Source: Rhodocyclales bacterium (GTDB lineage Bacteria; Pseudomonadota; Gammaproteobacteria; Burkholderiales; Rhodocyclaceae). From it: 64,000 nt of DNA. Positions 20,006 through 29,799 of the stretch are shown here, piece by piece. Location of the stretch: the NCBI GenBank assembly GCA_016177805.1, contig JACOUN010000038.1:1-64000 (forward strand). Direction: 5' to 3'. The notes under the pieces were generated by a model that did no database searches, was not told where the DNA came from, and worked only from the letters and a program-made list of their open reading frames with translations. The position numbers and the translations under genes are program-made. The first letter of the stretch is position 1, and each line of letters begins with the position of its first letter.

Positions 20006-21357
20006 ATTGATTTGACGAAAACCTTGGAACGGCGGCTGTAGTTGTACAGTTCGCGCTTCTGACGCGGCAGCGTTTCCGGCCCGATTTCGTTGAACCCCCG
20101 TTCGCGAAACCAGTGTGCGGTGCGGGTGGTCAGCACGAACAGTCTCTCCAGACGCTGGCGACGCGCGCGCTGTTCGATGCGCTTGAGCAACTGGTCACCC
20201 AGTCCGGCACGCCGATAGTCGGGCGCAACCGCGAGGCACGCCAGTTCGGCCGCACGCTCGTCGCTAAACGGATACAACGCCGCACACCCGACCAGCACGC
20301 CGTCGTGCTCGACCAAGGTGAAGCGCTCGATTTCCTGCTCCAGCAGCTCCCGCCCCCGGCGCACCAGCGTGCCATCCTGCTCCATCGGCGTGATCAGCGC
20401 GACCAGATCGGCGACGTCCTCGATCGTGGCCTCGCGCAGGCGGAACAACGGATCGCGCGCCACCACGGTGCCGACCCCGGCGTGGGTGAAGAACTCCAGC
20501 AGCAGACCGCCGTCCTTGTCGTGGTCGATCAGGTGCACGCGCCCCACCCCACGACGCACGGCACGCACCGCGCAGGGCAGATAGAGGTGCAGATCCTCGG
20601 TCAGCCCTTCGCCGGCCATGAACATGCGTTCGGCTTCGTCGGCGGTCACCGAGTCGATCAACTGGCCGTCGGCATCCAGCAGTCCGGGGGCATCGCACAG
20701 GTAGATCAGCTTCTCCGCCTTGAGCGCCACCGACACCGCCTCGGCCACCTCTTCCATGCTCAGGTTGAAGATCTCGCCCGCGGGCGACACGCCCAGCGGA
20801 GAAATCAGCACCACGTTCTGCTGGTCCAGATCGGCGTTGATCTCTTCGGCAATGATCTTGCGCACCGCGCCGGTGAACTGGTAGTCGACGCCATCGACCA
20901 CCCCCACCGGACGCGCGGTGATGAAATTGCCCCCGGTCACGCGGATGTAGCTTCCGGCCATCGGGGTGTTGGGCAGCCCCTGCGACAACTGCGCTTCGAC
21001 TTCGATGCGGGTCACCCCCATCGCTGCCTTGACGCATTCCAGCGCCGCCGCATCGGTCACCCGCAGCCCTTCGTGATAGCGCGGCTCCAGCCCGCGCCGG
21101 GCCATTTCCTCATCGATCTGCGGACGAGCGCCGTGGATCAGCACCAGCCGGATGCCCAACGCCACCAGCATGTTGCAGTCGTAGGCGAGGCTCTGCGCAC
21201 GCGCCCCCCCGGCAACTTCGCCACCGAACGCGATCACGAAGGTCTTGCCGCGAAAGGCATGCACATAGGGCGCGGCGCCGCGCACCCAGGCAACGAACTG
21301 GGCGGTGGAATCGGCCTGGTCGATAGCAGGCTGAGGAAGGGCGGACTCCCGGTTCAC
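20002..21357 (-). CDS. argA: amino-acid N-acetyltransferase ArgA
   Basis: ArgA acetylates glutamate with acetyl-CoA, the first step of arginine synthesis, and is usually inhibited by arginine. The 451-residue protein has the two-domain form: an N-terminal amino-acid-kinase-like domain (KTFVIAFGGEVAGG, VLIHGARPQIDEEM) that senses arginine and a C-terminal GNAT domain (AVAPDYRRAGLGDQLLKRIE, acetyl-CoA loop). It ends YNYSRRSKVFVKSI, typical of ArgA. The ATGA overlap with the downstream diguanylate cyclase suggests one transcript. Confidence 0.95.
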   Translation of the reverse strand: MNRESALPQPAIDQADSTAQFVAWVRGAAPYVHAFRGKTFVIAFGGEVAGGARAQSLAYDCNMLVALGIRLVLIHGARPQIDEEMARRGLEPRYHEGLRVTDAAALECVKAAMGVTRIEVEAQLSQGLPNTPMAGSYIRVTGGNFITARPVGVVDGVDYQFTGAVRKIIAEEINADLDQQNVVLISPLGVSPAGEIFNLSMEEVAEAVSVALKAEKLIYLCDAPGLLDADGQLIDSVTADEAERMFMAGEGLTEDLHLYLPCAVRAVRRGVGRVHLIDHDKDGGLLLEFFTHAGVGTVVARDPLFRLREATIEDVADLVALITPMEQDGTLVRRGRELLEQEIERFTLVEHDGVLVGCAALYPFSDERAAELACLAVAPDYRRAGLGDQLLKRIEQRARRQRLERLFVLTTRTAHWFRERGFNEIGPETLPRQKRELYNYSRRSKVFVKSI

Positions 21358-21425
21358 GCGATAACCCCGTATGAAAATGCTTCGATTCTAACAGTCTGCA
21401 GGGCGCGTCCGTCACGCCGGCCCGA

Positions 21426-22913
21426 TCAGCGTTCCAGCGCCTTTTCCAGCCGCTCGCACACGGTGCGCAGCACCTTGACGCGCGCAAAGTACTTGTTGTT
21501 CGCTTCGACCACCGACCACGGTGCCTGTTCAGTGCTGGTGCGGTCCAGCATGTCGCATACGGCATGCTGGTATTCAGCCCAGCGGGCACGATTGCGCCAG
21601 TCCTCCTCGGTGATCTTGAAGCGCTTGTGCGATTCGGTCTCGCGCGCCTTGAAACGCGTCAGTTGTTCGTCCTCGCTGATCGCCAGCCAGAACTTCACCA
21701 CCACCGCGCCGGCGTTCACGAGCTGGTCCTCGAAATCGTTGATCTCGGCGTAGGCGCGCATCCAGTCGGCCTCCGAGCAGAACCCTTCGACGCGCTCGAC
21801 CAGCACCCGGCCGTACCACGAACGGTCGAAGATCACGGCCTTGCCGTGGCGCGGCACATGGCGCCAGAAACGCCACAAATACGGCCGGCCGGCTTCCTCG
21901 TCGGTAGGCGCCGCGATCGGCACGACGCGGTACGCGCGCACGTCCAACGCCCCGGTCACACGCCGGATCGCACCGCCCTTGCCCGCCGCATCCGCGCCTT
22001 CCATCACCAACACCAGTGAGCGGTCGGCAAATGCCTTGTCGCGCAGCAGCAGCGCCAGCCGCCCCTGCAACAATTCCAACTGTGCCTCGTACGCCTTCTT
22101 GTCCAGGACTTGGTCCAGCTCCAGCGTGTTCAAGACGTTCCGCTCATCCAGCGCCTGCGGCAACGGCGGCGCGCTACGGCGCTCGACCCATCCGCCGGCA
22201 TCCTCGGCCAGTCGCTTGCGCACCACCTCATGCACCGTGCGGGCCGCGAACAGGTCGCGGTAATTCGGGTCGGAGCCATCCACCACCAGCCACGGCGCAT
22301 CCCCGGTGCTGGTCCGACGCAGGGCATGCTCGGCGACGCTGCGGAAGCGGTCATGGCGCTCGAAGTTGCGCCAGTCCGCCGCAGTCACCCGCCAGCGTGT
22401 TCCGGGATCCTTTTCGAGCGATTTCAAGCGCGCCTTCTGCGCATCCTTCGACAGATGGAACCACAGCTTGATCAGCACCACGTTCTCATGCTTCAACATG
22501 GCCTCGAAGCGGTTGATGTCATCCAGTTGCTGGTCGAATTCCGCCTGTCCGATGTGCTTGTCGACGCGCCCCAGCAACAGACTCTCGTACCAGTTGCCAA
22601 ACAGCACGCCTATCTTGCCGCGCAGCGGCAACGTCCGCCAATAGCGCCACATGCGCGGTCGCTCGGTGTCCTCGGCGGTCGGCGCATCGAACGCCCAGGC
22701 CTCGATATGGCGGGGGTCCATCCACTTGGTCAGCAGGTTGACGGTCTCGCCCTTGCCCGCGCCGTCAACACCGTTGATCAGGATCACCACCGAGAACCGC
22801 CCGGATTCGCGCAACTCGAACTGCGCATCGAGCAGCGCCGTGCGCAGTTGCGCGCGCATCTGCCGGTACTCGTCCTTGTCGATGCGGTGACCGACCTCAG
22901 CCGACTCGAACAT
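21426..22913 (-). CDS. pap: polyphosphate:AMP phosphotransferase (two-domain PPK2)
   Basis: This 495-residue enzyme contains two fused PPK2 domains. The N-terminal copy has Walker A GVDGAGKGET and a Walker B region near LFGNWYES; the C-terminal copy has GADAAGKGGA and VIFDRSWYGRVLVERVEGF. The fused form belongs to the class that phosphorylates AMP to ADP with polyphosphate. In characterised members the C-terminal domain is catalytic; here both P-loops look intact. It lies 48 bp after rsmE on the same strand. With phoU about 5 kb away it points to active polyphosphate use. Confidence 0.9.
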   Translation of the reverse strand: MFESAEVGHRIDKDEYRQMRAQLRTALLDAQFELRESGRFSVVILINGVDGAGKGETVNLLTKWMDPRHIEAWAFDAPTAEDTERPRMWRYWRTLPLRGKIGVLFGNWYESLLLGRVDKHIGQAEFDQQLDDINRFEAMLKHENVVLIKLWFHLSKDAQKARLKSLEKDPGTRWRVTAADWRNFERHDRFRSVAEHALRRTSTGDAPWLVVDGSDPNYRDLFAARTVHEVVRKRLAEDAGGWVERRSAPPLPQALDERNVLNTLELDQVLDKKAYEAQLELLQGRLALLLRDKAFADRSLVLVMEGADAAGKGGAIRRVTGALDVRAYRVVPIAAPTDEEAGRPYLWRFWRHVPRHGKAVIFDRSWYGRVLVERVEGFCSEADWMRAYAEINDFEDQLVNAGAVVVKFWLAISEDEQLTRFKARETESHKRFKITEEDWRNRARWAEYQHAVCDMLDRTSTEQAPWSVVEANNKYFARVKVLRTVCERLEKALER

Positions 22914-22961
22914 GCAGCAACTCCTTACCGTTGGTCAACGCGAACGCCGCCATGCGGAGTC

Positions 22962-23690
22962 TCACAGATCGCCCCACAGCGCCTGCATTGCACTCAGCGC
23001 CGCCACCCCGGCGGTCTCGGTGCGCAACACGCGCGGCCCCAGCGCGACCACGACACAGCCGGCAACGCGCGCGGCGGCCAACTCGCTGTCAGACCACCCG
23101 CCCTCCGGACCGACCAGTATGTGTATCGGCACCGCCGGCCGTTCCATTTGCTGCATCCGGACCTGTGCGCCGGGCGCGCACACCAGCTTGTGATGAGGCG
23201 GGCGCGGTGCGGCGAGATAGTCGCGCAGACCCGTCACGGCCTCGATCACCGGCACGCGATTGCGCCCGCTCTGCTCGCACGCCGCCACCGCCACTTGCCG
23301 CCAGTGCTCAACCCGGCGCAGCGCACGCTCACCCGACAGGCGCGCCACCGAACGCTCGGATTCGACCGGAAGGATTGCGGCAACGCCCAGTTCAACCGCC
23401 TTCTGCACCACCCAGTCCATCTTCTCGCCACTGGCGAGCGACTGCACAAGCACCAGTTCCAGCGGCGATTCACGCTCCACCTCGCGGTGCTCGCCGAGCA
23501 GCGCCCACCAGGCCTTGCCACGCGCCTGCAACCGCGCCGCCACCTCACCGCCCGCGCCATCGAACAGGGTCACCATGTCGCCGTCGCGCATGCGCAGGAC
23601 GCGCGTGGCGTGATGGGCGAGCGCATCGGGGATGCGGACTTCGCCGCCGTGCGGCAGCGTATCGGGGAAGAAGAAGCGCGAGTTCACCAT
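22962..23690 (-). CDS. rsmE: 16S rRNA (uracil(1498)-N(3))-methyltransferase RsmE
   Basis: RsmE methylates U1498 of 16S rRNA in assembled 30S subunits. It is a SPOUT-class enzyme with a C-terminal knot: LVGPEGGWSDSELAAAR and ALGPRVLRTETAGVAAL are the SAM-binding signature. Start at 23690 (MVNSRFFFPDTLPHGGE) gives 242 residues and the normal N-terminus; the open frame continues to 23894 but overlaps the upstream region of the divergent phosphatase gene. Probably cotranscribed with pap downstream. Confidence 0.95.
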   Translation of the reverse strand: MVNSRFFFPDTLPHGGEVRIPDALAHHATRVLRMRDGDMVTLFDGAGGEVAARLQARGKAWWALLGEHREVERESPLELVLVQSLASGEKMDWVVQKAVELGVAAILPVESERSVARLSGERALRRVEHWRQVAVAACEQSGRNRVPVIEAVTGLRDYLAAPRPPHHKLVCAPGAQVRMQQMERPAVPIHILVGPEGGWSDSELAAARVAGCVVVALGPRVLRTETAGVAALSAMQALWGDL

Positions 23691-23817
23691 GCTATGATCG
23701 ATTGAAGGTAATACCGGGGAGTATATGCAATGGCCGGCCAAACAACACCGTCGCGCATCACCCTGCGCTGACAGCGCCGCCACCCGGATCGTTCGATCGA
23801 CCAGCGGGAGCCGTGAC

Positions 23818-24627
23818 ATGCCGACAGCCGCAAAAAGACTGACCCGCGCCCGCGCACTCGAATCGATGGTGCGCGACATCGCGCGCGAAGTCATCCTGCC
23901 GCGCTACCTGAACAGCGCGCGCAACCGCAAGGCCGACGGCTCAATCTTCACCGAGGCCGACATGGAGTCTCAGCGCCGCCTCGCCGCCGCGCTGCCCGAA
24001 CTGATGCCTGGAGAAGTCCTCGGCGAGGAGATGTCGGCCGAACAACAGGCCCAGCTCTGGTCCAGCAGCCGCACCGGGTTGTGGTGCATAGATCCGATAG
24101 ACGGGACCACCAACTTTGCCAACGGCATACCGTTTTTTGCGGTATCGGTGGCCTACCTGGTCGACCGCGAACCGCGCTTCGGCGTGGTGTACAACCCGGT
24201 CACGGACGAATCGTTCTACGCCGCCAAGGGCGCCGGCGCCTTTCTCAACGGTGCCGAGCTGCCGCTGAGGAAAGGCGCCGAATCGCTACAGGACGCGGTC
24301 GCCGGCATCGACTTCAAGCGCATCAGCAACCACCTGGGCGATGAACTGGCGGTACGCCCGCCGTACTTCTCGCAGCGCAATTTCGGCTCCAGCGCGCTGG
24401 AATGGTGTTTTCTCGCCGCCGGTCGCCTCGACGTCTATCTGCATGGCGGCCAGATGCTGTGGGACTACGCCGCCGGGCACCTGATCCTGACCGAAGCGGG
24501 CGGCGAATCGATGGCGCTGGACGGCGGCTCGCTGATGGCCGGCCCCGCGGTCAAGCGCGGCGTCATCGCCGCGGCCAATCCGGCACTGTTCAGCCAGTGG
24601 CGCAACTGGGTAAGCGGACACTCCTGA
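23818..24627 (+). CDS. inositol monophosphatase family protein
   Basis: 269 residues of the lithium-sensitive, magnesium-dependent phosphatase superfamily (inositol-1-phosphatase, CysQ, histidinol phosphatase HisN). The metal sites are visible: GEEM, WCIDPIDGTTNFANG (the DPIDGT motif) and LWDYAAGHLILTEAGG. The substrate cannot be told from sequence alone. The start at 23818 is preceded by GGGAG at good spacing; an earlier in-frame start at 23725 would add a non-conserved arginine-rich segment. The gene precedes prk by 80 bp; a sugar-phosphatase role is possible but unproven. Confidence 0.9.
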   Translation: MPTAAKRLTRARALESMVRDIAREVILPRYLNSARNRKADGSIFTEADMESQRRLAAALPELMPGEVLGEEMSAEQQAQLWSSSRTGLWCIDPIDGTTNFANGIPFFAVSVAYLVDREPRFGVVYNPVTDESFYAAKGAGAFLNGAELPLRKGAESLQDAVAGIDFKRISNHLGDELAVRPPYFSQRNFGSSALEWCFLAAGRLDVYLHGGQMLWDYAAGHLILTEAGGESMALDGGSLMAGPAVKRGVIAAANPALFSQWRNWVSGHS

Positions 24628-24706
24628 GCGCCATCGGCGCACGGCAGCATCTGCATCCGAAATCCAGAATCCGGCACACCCCACCCCCGCCTCCCCGGAG
24701 CCTGAC

Positions 24707-25582
24707 ATGTCCGCCAAACACCCCATCATCGCCGTCACCGGCTCATCCGGCGCCGGCACCACCACCGTCAAGCACACTTTCCAGTCGATCTTCGACCGCG
24801 AGAACGTGAACCCGGCCATCGTCGAAGGCGACAGCTTTCATCGCTTCACGCGCGACGAGATGAAGCAACTCATCGACGACGCGGAGCGGCTAGGTCAGCG
24901 CGGCATCAGCCATTTCGGCCCCGAGGCCAACCTGCTGGCCGAACTGGAAGCGCTGTTTCGCGGCTACGGCGAATCGGCGGTGGGGCGGCGGCGCCTGTAC
25001 ATTCACAACGAGGAACAGTCGGTGCGGCAGAACCTGCCGATGGGAACCTTCACCGAGTGGGAGGATCTGCCCGTGGGCACCGACTGTCTGTTCTATGAAG
25101 GGCTGCACGGCGCGGTCGTCACCGACGAGATCGACGTCGCCCAGCACGTGGACCTGCTGATCGGGGTCGCCCCTACCATCAACCTCGAATGGATACAGAA
25201 GCTGCACCGCGACACGCGCATCCGCGGCTATTCGAAAGACGCGGTCCAGGACACCATCCTGCGGCGCATGCACGACTACGTGCACTACATCGTGCCGCAG
25301 TTCTCGCGCACCCACATCAATTTCCAGCGCGTGCCGGTGGTCGACACCTCCAACCCCTTCATCGCGCGCGAGGTGCCGACGCTGGCCGAATCCATGGTCG
25401 TGATCCGCTTCCGCGACCCGCGCGGCACCGACTTCCCCTATCTGCTCAACATGGTGCACGACTCCTTCATGTCGCGCGCCAACACCTTCGTGATACCAGG
25501 TGGGCAGCTCGATCTGGCGATGCAGCTGATACTCACGCCGCTGATCTGGAAGATCATGGACAAGCGCCGGCGGCTGGCCTGA
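24707..25582 (+). CDS. prk: phosphoribulokinase
   Basis: Phosphoribulokinase makes ribulose-1,5-bisphosphate from ribulose-5-phosphate and ATP, a step specific to the Calvin cycle. The 291-residue protein is of the short class I type of proteobacteria. It has the P-loop GSSGAGTTTVK, the substrate region VEGDSFHRFTRDEM, FYEGLHGAVVTDEIDVA with the catalytic acidic residue, and the characteristic HINFQRVPVVDTSNPF. No RuBisCO gene is in the window. It is followed by a palindromic repeat and a LysR gene. The window also contains rpiA, tkt, gap, pgk and fba. Confidence 0.93.
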   Translation: MSAKHPIIAVTGSSGAGTTTVKHTFQSIFDRENVNPAIVEGDSFHRFTRDEMKQLIDDAERLGQRGISHFGPEANLLAELEALFRGYGESAVGRRRLYIHNEEQSVRQNLPMGTFTEWEDLPVGTDCLFYEGLHGAVVTDEIDVAQHVDLLIGVAPTINLEWIQKLHRDTRIRGYSKDAVQDTILRRMHDYVHYIVPQFSRTHINFQRVPVVDTSNPFIAREVPTLAESMVVIRFRDPRGTDFPYLLNMVHDSFMSRANTFVIPGGQLDLAMQLILTPLIWKIMDKRRRLA

Positions 25583-25619
25583 GAGTCCATAGAAGAAAGC
25601 CAATGCCGCGAGTGCCTCC

Positions 25620-25675
25620 GTAGAAGCGGCTTCAGCCGCGACAACCGCACCGTTCGGGGCTGAGGCCCCTCCTAC
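25620..25675. repeat. dispersed intergenic palindromic repeat, copy 2 (reverse orientation)
   Basis: GTAGAAGCGGCTTCAGCCGC, then GACAACCGCACCGTTC, then GGGGCTGAGGCCCCTCCTAC. Its reverse complement aligns block by block with copy 1 at 17954-18010: a GTAGGA-GGGC-TCAGCCCCGAACG hairpin followed by a GTCGCGGCT-AGCCGC hairpin. It lies after prk and before the LysR gene. Confidence 0.6.
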
Positions 25676-25700
25676 AACCGCCACAGCGTGGATCTTTTTT

Positions 25701-25720
25701 CAAGCTCTTGAGAGAGCTTG
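25701..25720. promoter_or_regulatory. perfect palindrome upstream of the LysR gene
   Basis: CAAGCTCTTGAGAGAGCTTG has two 8-bp arms around TGAG and lies 21 bp before the LysR ATG. Its position suits an autoregulatory operator. The T-tract precedes rather than follows it on the plus strand, so it is not a normal terminator in either direction. Confidence 0.4.
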
Positions 25721-25740
25721 TCGGATAGCGAGAATCCAGG

Positions 25741-26679
25741 ATGGAACTCAAATGGCTGGAAGATTTCCTCAGTCTGGTCGAAACCGGCAGTTTTTCGCGC
25801 TCGGCCGACCAGCGCCACGTCACCCAGCCGGCGCTGTCGCGCCGGATTCGCGCCCTCGAAGCCTGGCTCGGCGTCCCGGTGGTCGACCGCAGCACCTACC
25901 CGAGCCGGCTGACCGAGGCTGGCGAAGCGTTCAAGGGGCCGGCCGCCGACATCGTGAACCGGCTGTACGCGGCCCGCTCGCAGGCGCGTGGACAACTTCA
26001 GGCAGCCGACAACGCATTGGTGTTCGCGGTGCCGCACACGCTGGCGTTTGCCTTTTTCCCCGCCTGGCTCGCGCGGCTCAAGACCGGATTCGGTGAGTTG
26101 CCCACGCGGCTGATGGCGGGCAACGTCCATCACGTGGTGGTGAGTCTGGTCGAGGGCGGTTGCGATCTGCTGCTGTGCTACCACCACCCGTCGCATCCGG
26201 TGTGGCTCGACCCGGCGCGATTCGAATGCCTGTGCCTGGGCACCGAGCGCGTGCGCCCGTTCGTGCCGAAACAAATGGCGGCCGATCCGCGCTGGCAACT
26301 GCCGGGCAGTGCCGAGCACCCGATTCCGTTCCTGCGCTACGGCCCCAATACCTATCTGCGGCGCATGGTCGACACCATCCTCGATCGCGCCGCGGCGCCT
26401 GCCCACCTGACCCTGCAGTACGAATCCGACATGGCCGAGAGTCTCAAGGCGATGCTGCTGGCCGGGCATGGCCTGGCCTTCCTGCCGGCCAGCGCGGTGG
26501 CGCGCGAGCTGGAACGCGGCGAACTGGCGCTGGCGGGCGGCACGACATGGACGCTGGAGATGGAAGTGCGCCTGTACCGCGACCGGGCCAACACGCGCCC
26601 GGAACTGGAACGCCTGTGGCAGCACCTGCTGGACAGCGCCAGGGAAGCCTCCCCGGCCGGCGGGCGACATACCGCATAG
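25741..26679 (+). CDS. LysR-family transcriptional regulator (HypT-like)
   Basis: 312 residues. The N-terminal winged helix-turn-helix is clear (MELKWLEDFLSLVETGSFSR then HVTQPALSRRIRALEAWLG), followed by a periplasmic-binding-like effector domain from about residue 90. The beginning MELKWLEDF is like the HypT (YjiE) branch of LysR proteins, which responds to hypochlorite in E. coli; the assignment is tentative. Although next to prk, it does not look like CbbR, whose helix and effector sequences differ. It could regulate gdhA downstream or itself. Confidence 0.88.
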   Translation: MELKWLEDFLSLVETGSFSRSADQRHVTQPALSRRIRALEAWLGVPVVDRSTYPSRLTEAGEAFKGPAADIVNRLYAARSQARGQLQAADNALVFAVPHTLAFAFFPAWLARLKTGFGELPTRLMAGNVHHVVVSLVEGGCDLLLCYHHPSHPVWLDPARFECLCLGTERVRPFVPKQMAADPRWQLPGSAEHPIPFLRYGPNTYLRRMVDTILDRAAAPAHLTLQYESDMAESLKAMLLAGHGLAFLPASAVARELERGELALAGGTTWTLEMEVRLYRDRANTRPELERLWQHLLDSAREASPAGGRHTA

Positions 26680-26795
26680 CCCTGCGGCTGCGTGTGCCGG
26701 GTTATGCGCCGATTGCATGACCCGATGAGGCAACGGCATGAGGTGATGGTGCGGCAATCAACATACTGCCGACACCATTCACACGGAGTACCTCG

Positions 26796-28112
<1,317 letters not shown>

Positions 28113-28283
28113 ACACAGGGGTTCAGTATTCGCCATTGCGCGCAGATCTCCCCCGGCAATCGATCGCCATCGCGCCCGCGCAAGCCGGTGCTCAGTCCAG
28201 TACCAGCAGTCCCGACTGACACCGGCACGCGGTGCACGCGGCTTGATTGCCGGGATGACTCCCTCCCCGCAAGGACCGATACC

Positions 28284-28322
28284 ATGCAACCCGCCACGCC
28301 CAAGCCGTCTACGCCAGCATGA
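28284..28322 (+). CDS. possible 12-codon leader ORF coupled to the DUF3422 gene
   Basis: ATG at 28284 is preceded by AAGGA at 28271-28275. The frame encodes MQPATPKPSTPA and stops with TGA overlapping the ATG of the next gene (ATGA). It may couple translation of the downstream gene, which lacks a good ribosome site of its own. Chance occurrence is possible. The rest of the 205-bp gap after gdhA shows nothing. Confidence 0.3.
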   Translation: MQPATPKPSTPA

Positions 28323-29695
28323 CCCGCACGCACGCGCCGACCGCGCTTGGCCCCGGCCTGAACCATCCGCAGCGCCTGCGACTCGCCGCCGAGTTGCACG
28401 CGCGCCCCTTCATCCGTCTGGCCGCGCCCGCCTGCATCTCTCACCTGGCCATCCAATGCAGCGAAGACAGCACGTGGGACGAACACCTGCTGACGGACTT
28501 TTGCGCCCGCTTCGGCGTGGCCGCGCCGGGCTCCGGCGCACAGCACTTCTTCCACGATTTCGGCCACTTCGGGCTCAAGTGGGAGCGCCATACCGAGTTC
28601 TCGACCTACACTTTCATCGAGTCCAACGTCACCGACGAAGCCTTCGCGGAAACGCCGATGCGCCATGTGCCGCACGATTGGCTGTCCATGCTGTCCGGCC
28701 GCGTGATCGTCGCCTCGCACATCGCCACCGACCGTGGAGAATCATACGAACTCGGCAACCCACGGTTGCGCCGGCTGTTTCCGGCCGTCACGCTGGTGGG
28801 CAGCAAGGTGCTGTCGGGGGGTGAGTTGTGGACCGATTTCCTCGTCGGACCCGACGGCTTTTCGCGCTTTCTGCTACGCGACACCGGATTGCGCGAGATG
28901 CAGCTTGGTCGCCTGGTGCAACGGATCTGCGAGATCGAAACCTACGTGATGATGGCACTGCTGGCGCTGCCGCTGGCACGCGAGAACGCCAGCGTGTTGC
29001 AGAAGGTCGAGGCCGAGGTCACCCGCCTCGGCCTGCGCATGCAAGGACTCGATGCCACGGCGGACCAAGTATTGCTGCAGCAGATATCCGGCCTCGCCGC
29101 CCGCGTGCGATCCATGTCCTTCCACAGCGGCTATCGATTCAGCGCGGCACAAGCCTATCACCGCATCGTCCGCGCCCGCATCGGCGAGTTGCGCGAAAAG
29201 CGCATCGAGGGCGTGCCGACCGTGGGCGAATTCATGGACCGGCGCCTTGCTCCGGCGATGGACACCTGCGTGTCCGTAGCGTCGCGCCAGGAAGCGCTGG
29301 CGGACAAGATCAGCCGCTCGAACGACTTGCTGCGCACCCGTGTCAGCATCGCCCAGGAACTGCAGAGCCAGCGCGTGCTCGAGCGCCTGAGCCACAGCGC
29401 CGCCATGCAGTTGCGACTGCAGCAGGCGGTCGAAGGCTTGTCGGTGGTGGCGATCTCCTACTACGGCATCAGCCTGGCCGCCTATGGGCTGAAAGCGCTC
29501 AAGGGCTGGGGCACCGGAGTCAACGTCGACGGCGCGGTCGGCCTGCTGCTGCCCTGCGTACTGGCGGCCACCTGGCTGGGCGTGCGCCACACCCGTCGGA
29601 GCCTGCATCCACCCAAGGCGCCCCGCCCGAGCAACCCCGGTGATCCGGATGAAATTGCGGCGGGCGACCTCGCCGGCCCGGTGAAAGCGCCATAG
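28319..29695 (+). CDS. DUF3422 family membrane-anchored protein, copy A
   Basis: 458 residues of uncharacterised function. The N-terminal two thirds is soluble, with the family motifs ELHARPF, HFGLKWERHTEFSTYTFIE and RLVQRICEIETYVMMALLALP. A helical, probably coiled-coil stretch (about residues 300-375) follows, then two membrane helices: SVVAISYYGISLAAYGLKAL and VGLLLPCVLAATWLGVRH, and a short proline-rich tail. The layout of a large soluble part, long helices and paired C-terminal membrane helices recalls CorA-type channels in outline only. A paralogue lies at 53751-55034. Confidence 0.85.
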   Translation: MTRTHAPTALGPGLNHPQRLRLAAELHARPFIRLAAPACISHLAIQCSEDSTWDEHLLTDFCARFGVAAPGSGAQHFFHDFGHFGLKWERHTEFSTYTFIESNVTDEAFAETPMRHVPHDWLSMLSGRVIVASHIATDRGESYELGNPRLRRLFPAVTLVGSKVLSGGELWTDFLVGPDGFSRFLLRDTGLREMQLGRLVQRICEIETYVMMALLALPLARENASVLQKVEAEVTRLGLRMQGLDATADQVLLQQISGLAARVRSMSFHSGYRFSAAQAYHRIVRARIGELREKRIEGVPTVGEFMDRRLAPAMDTCVSVASRQEALADKISRSNDLLRTRVSIAQELQSQRVLERLSHSAAMQLRLQQAVEGLSVVAISYYGISLAAYGLKALKGWGTGVNVDGAVGLLLPCVLAATWLGVRHTRRSLHPPKAPRPSNPGDPDEIAAGDLAGPVKAP

Positions 29696-29799
29696 CAAGC
29701 CAACAGCCCACCCCTTGCTGCCGTGCACCACAAGCTACCGCGAGGCGTCGTTTTCGGGGATAATTGCGGACTTTCTCCACGCTACGGGTTCATTTTTCC

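Noticed and set aside
25741-26679. The LysR gene as CbbR because it follows prk.
   Set aside because: The N-terminus and effector domain look like the HypT branch, and a dispersed repeat separates it from prk.
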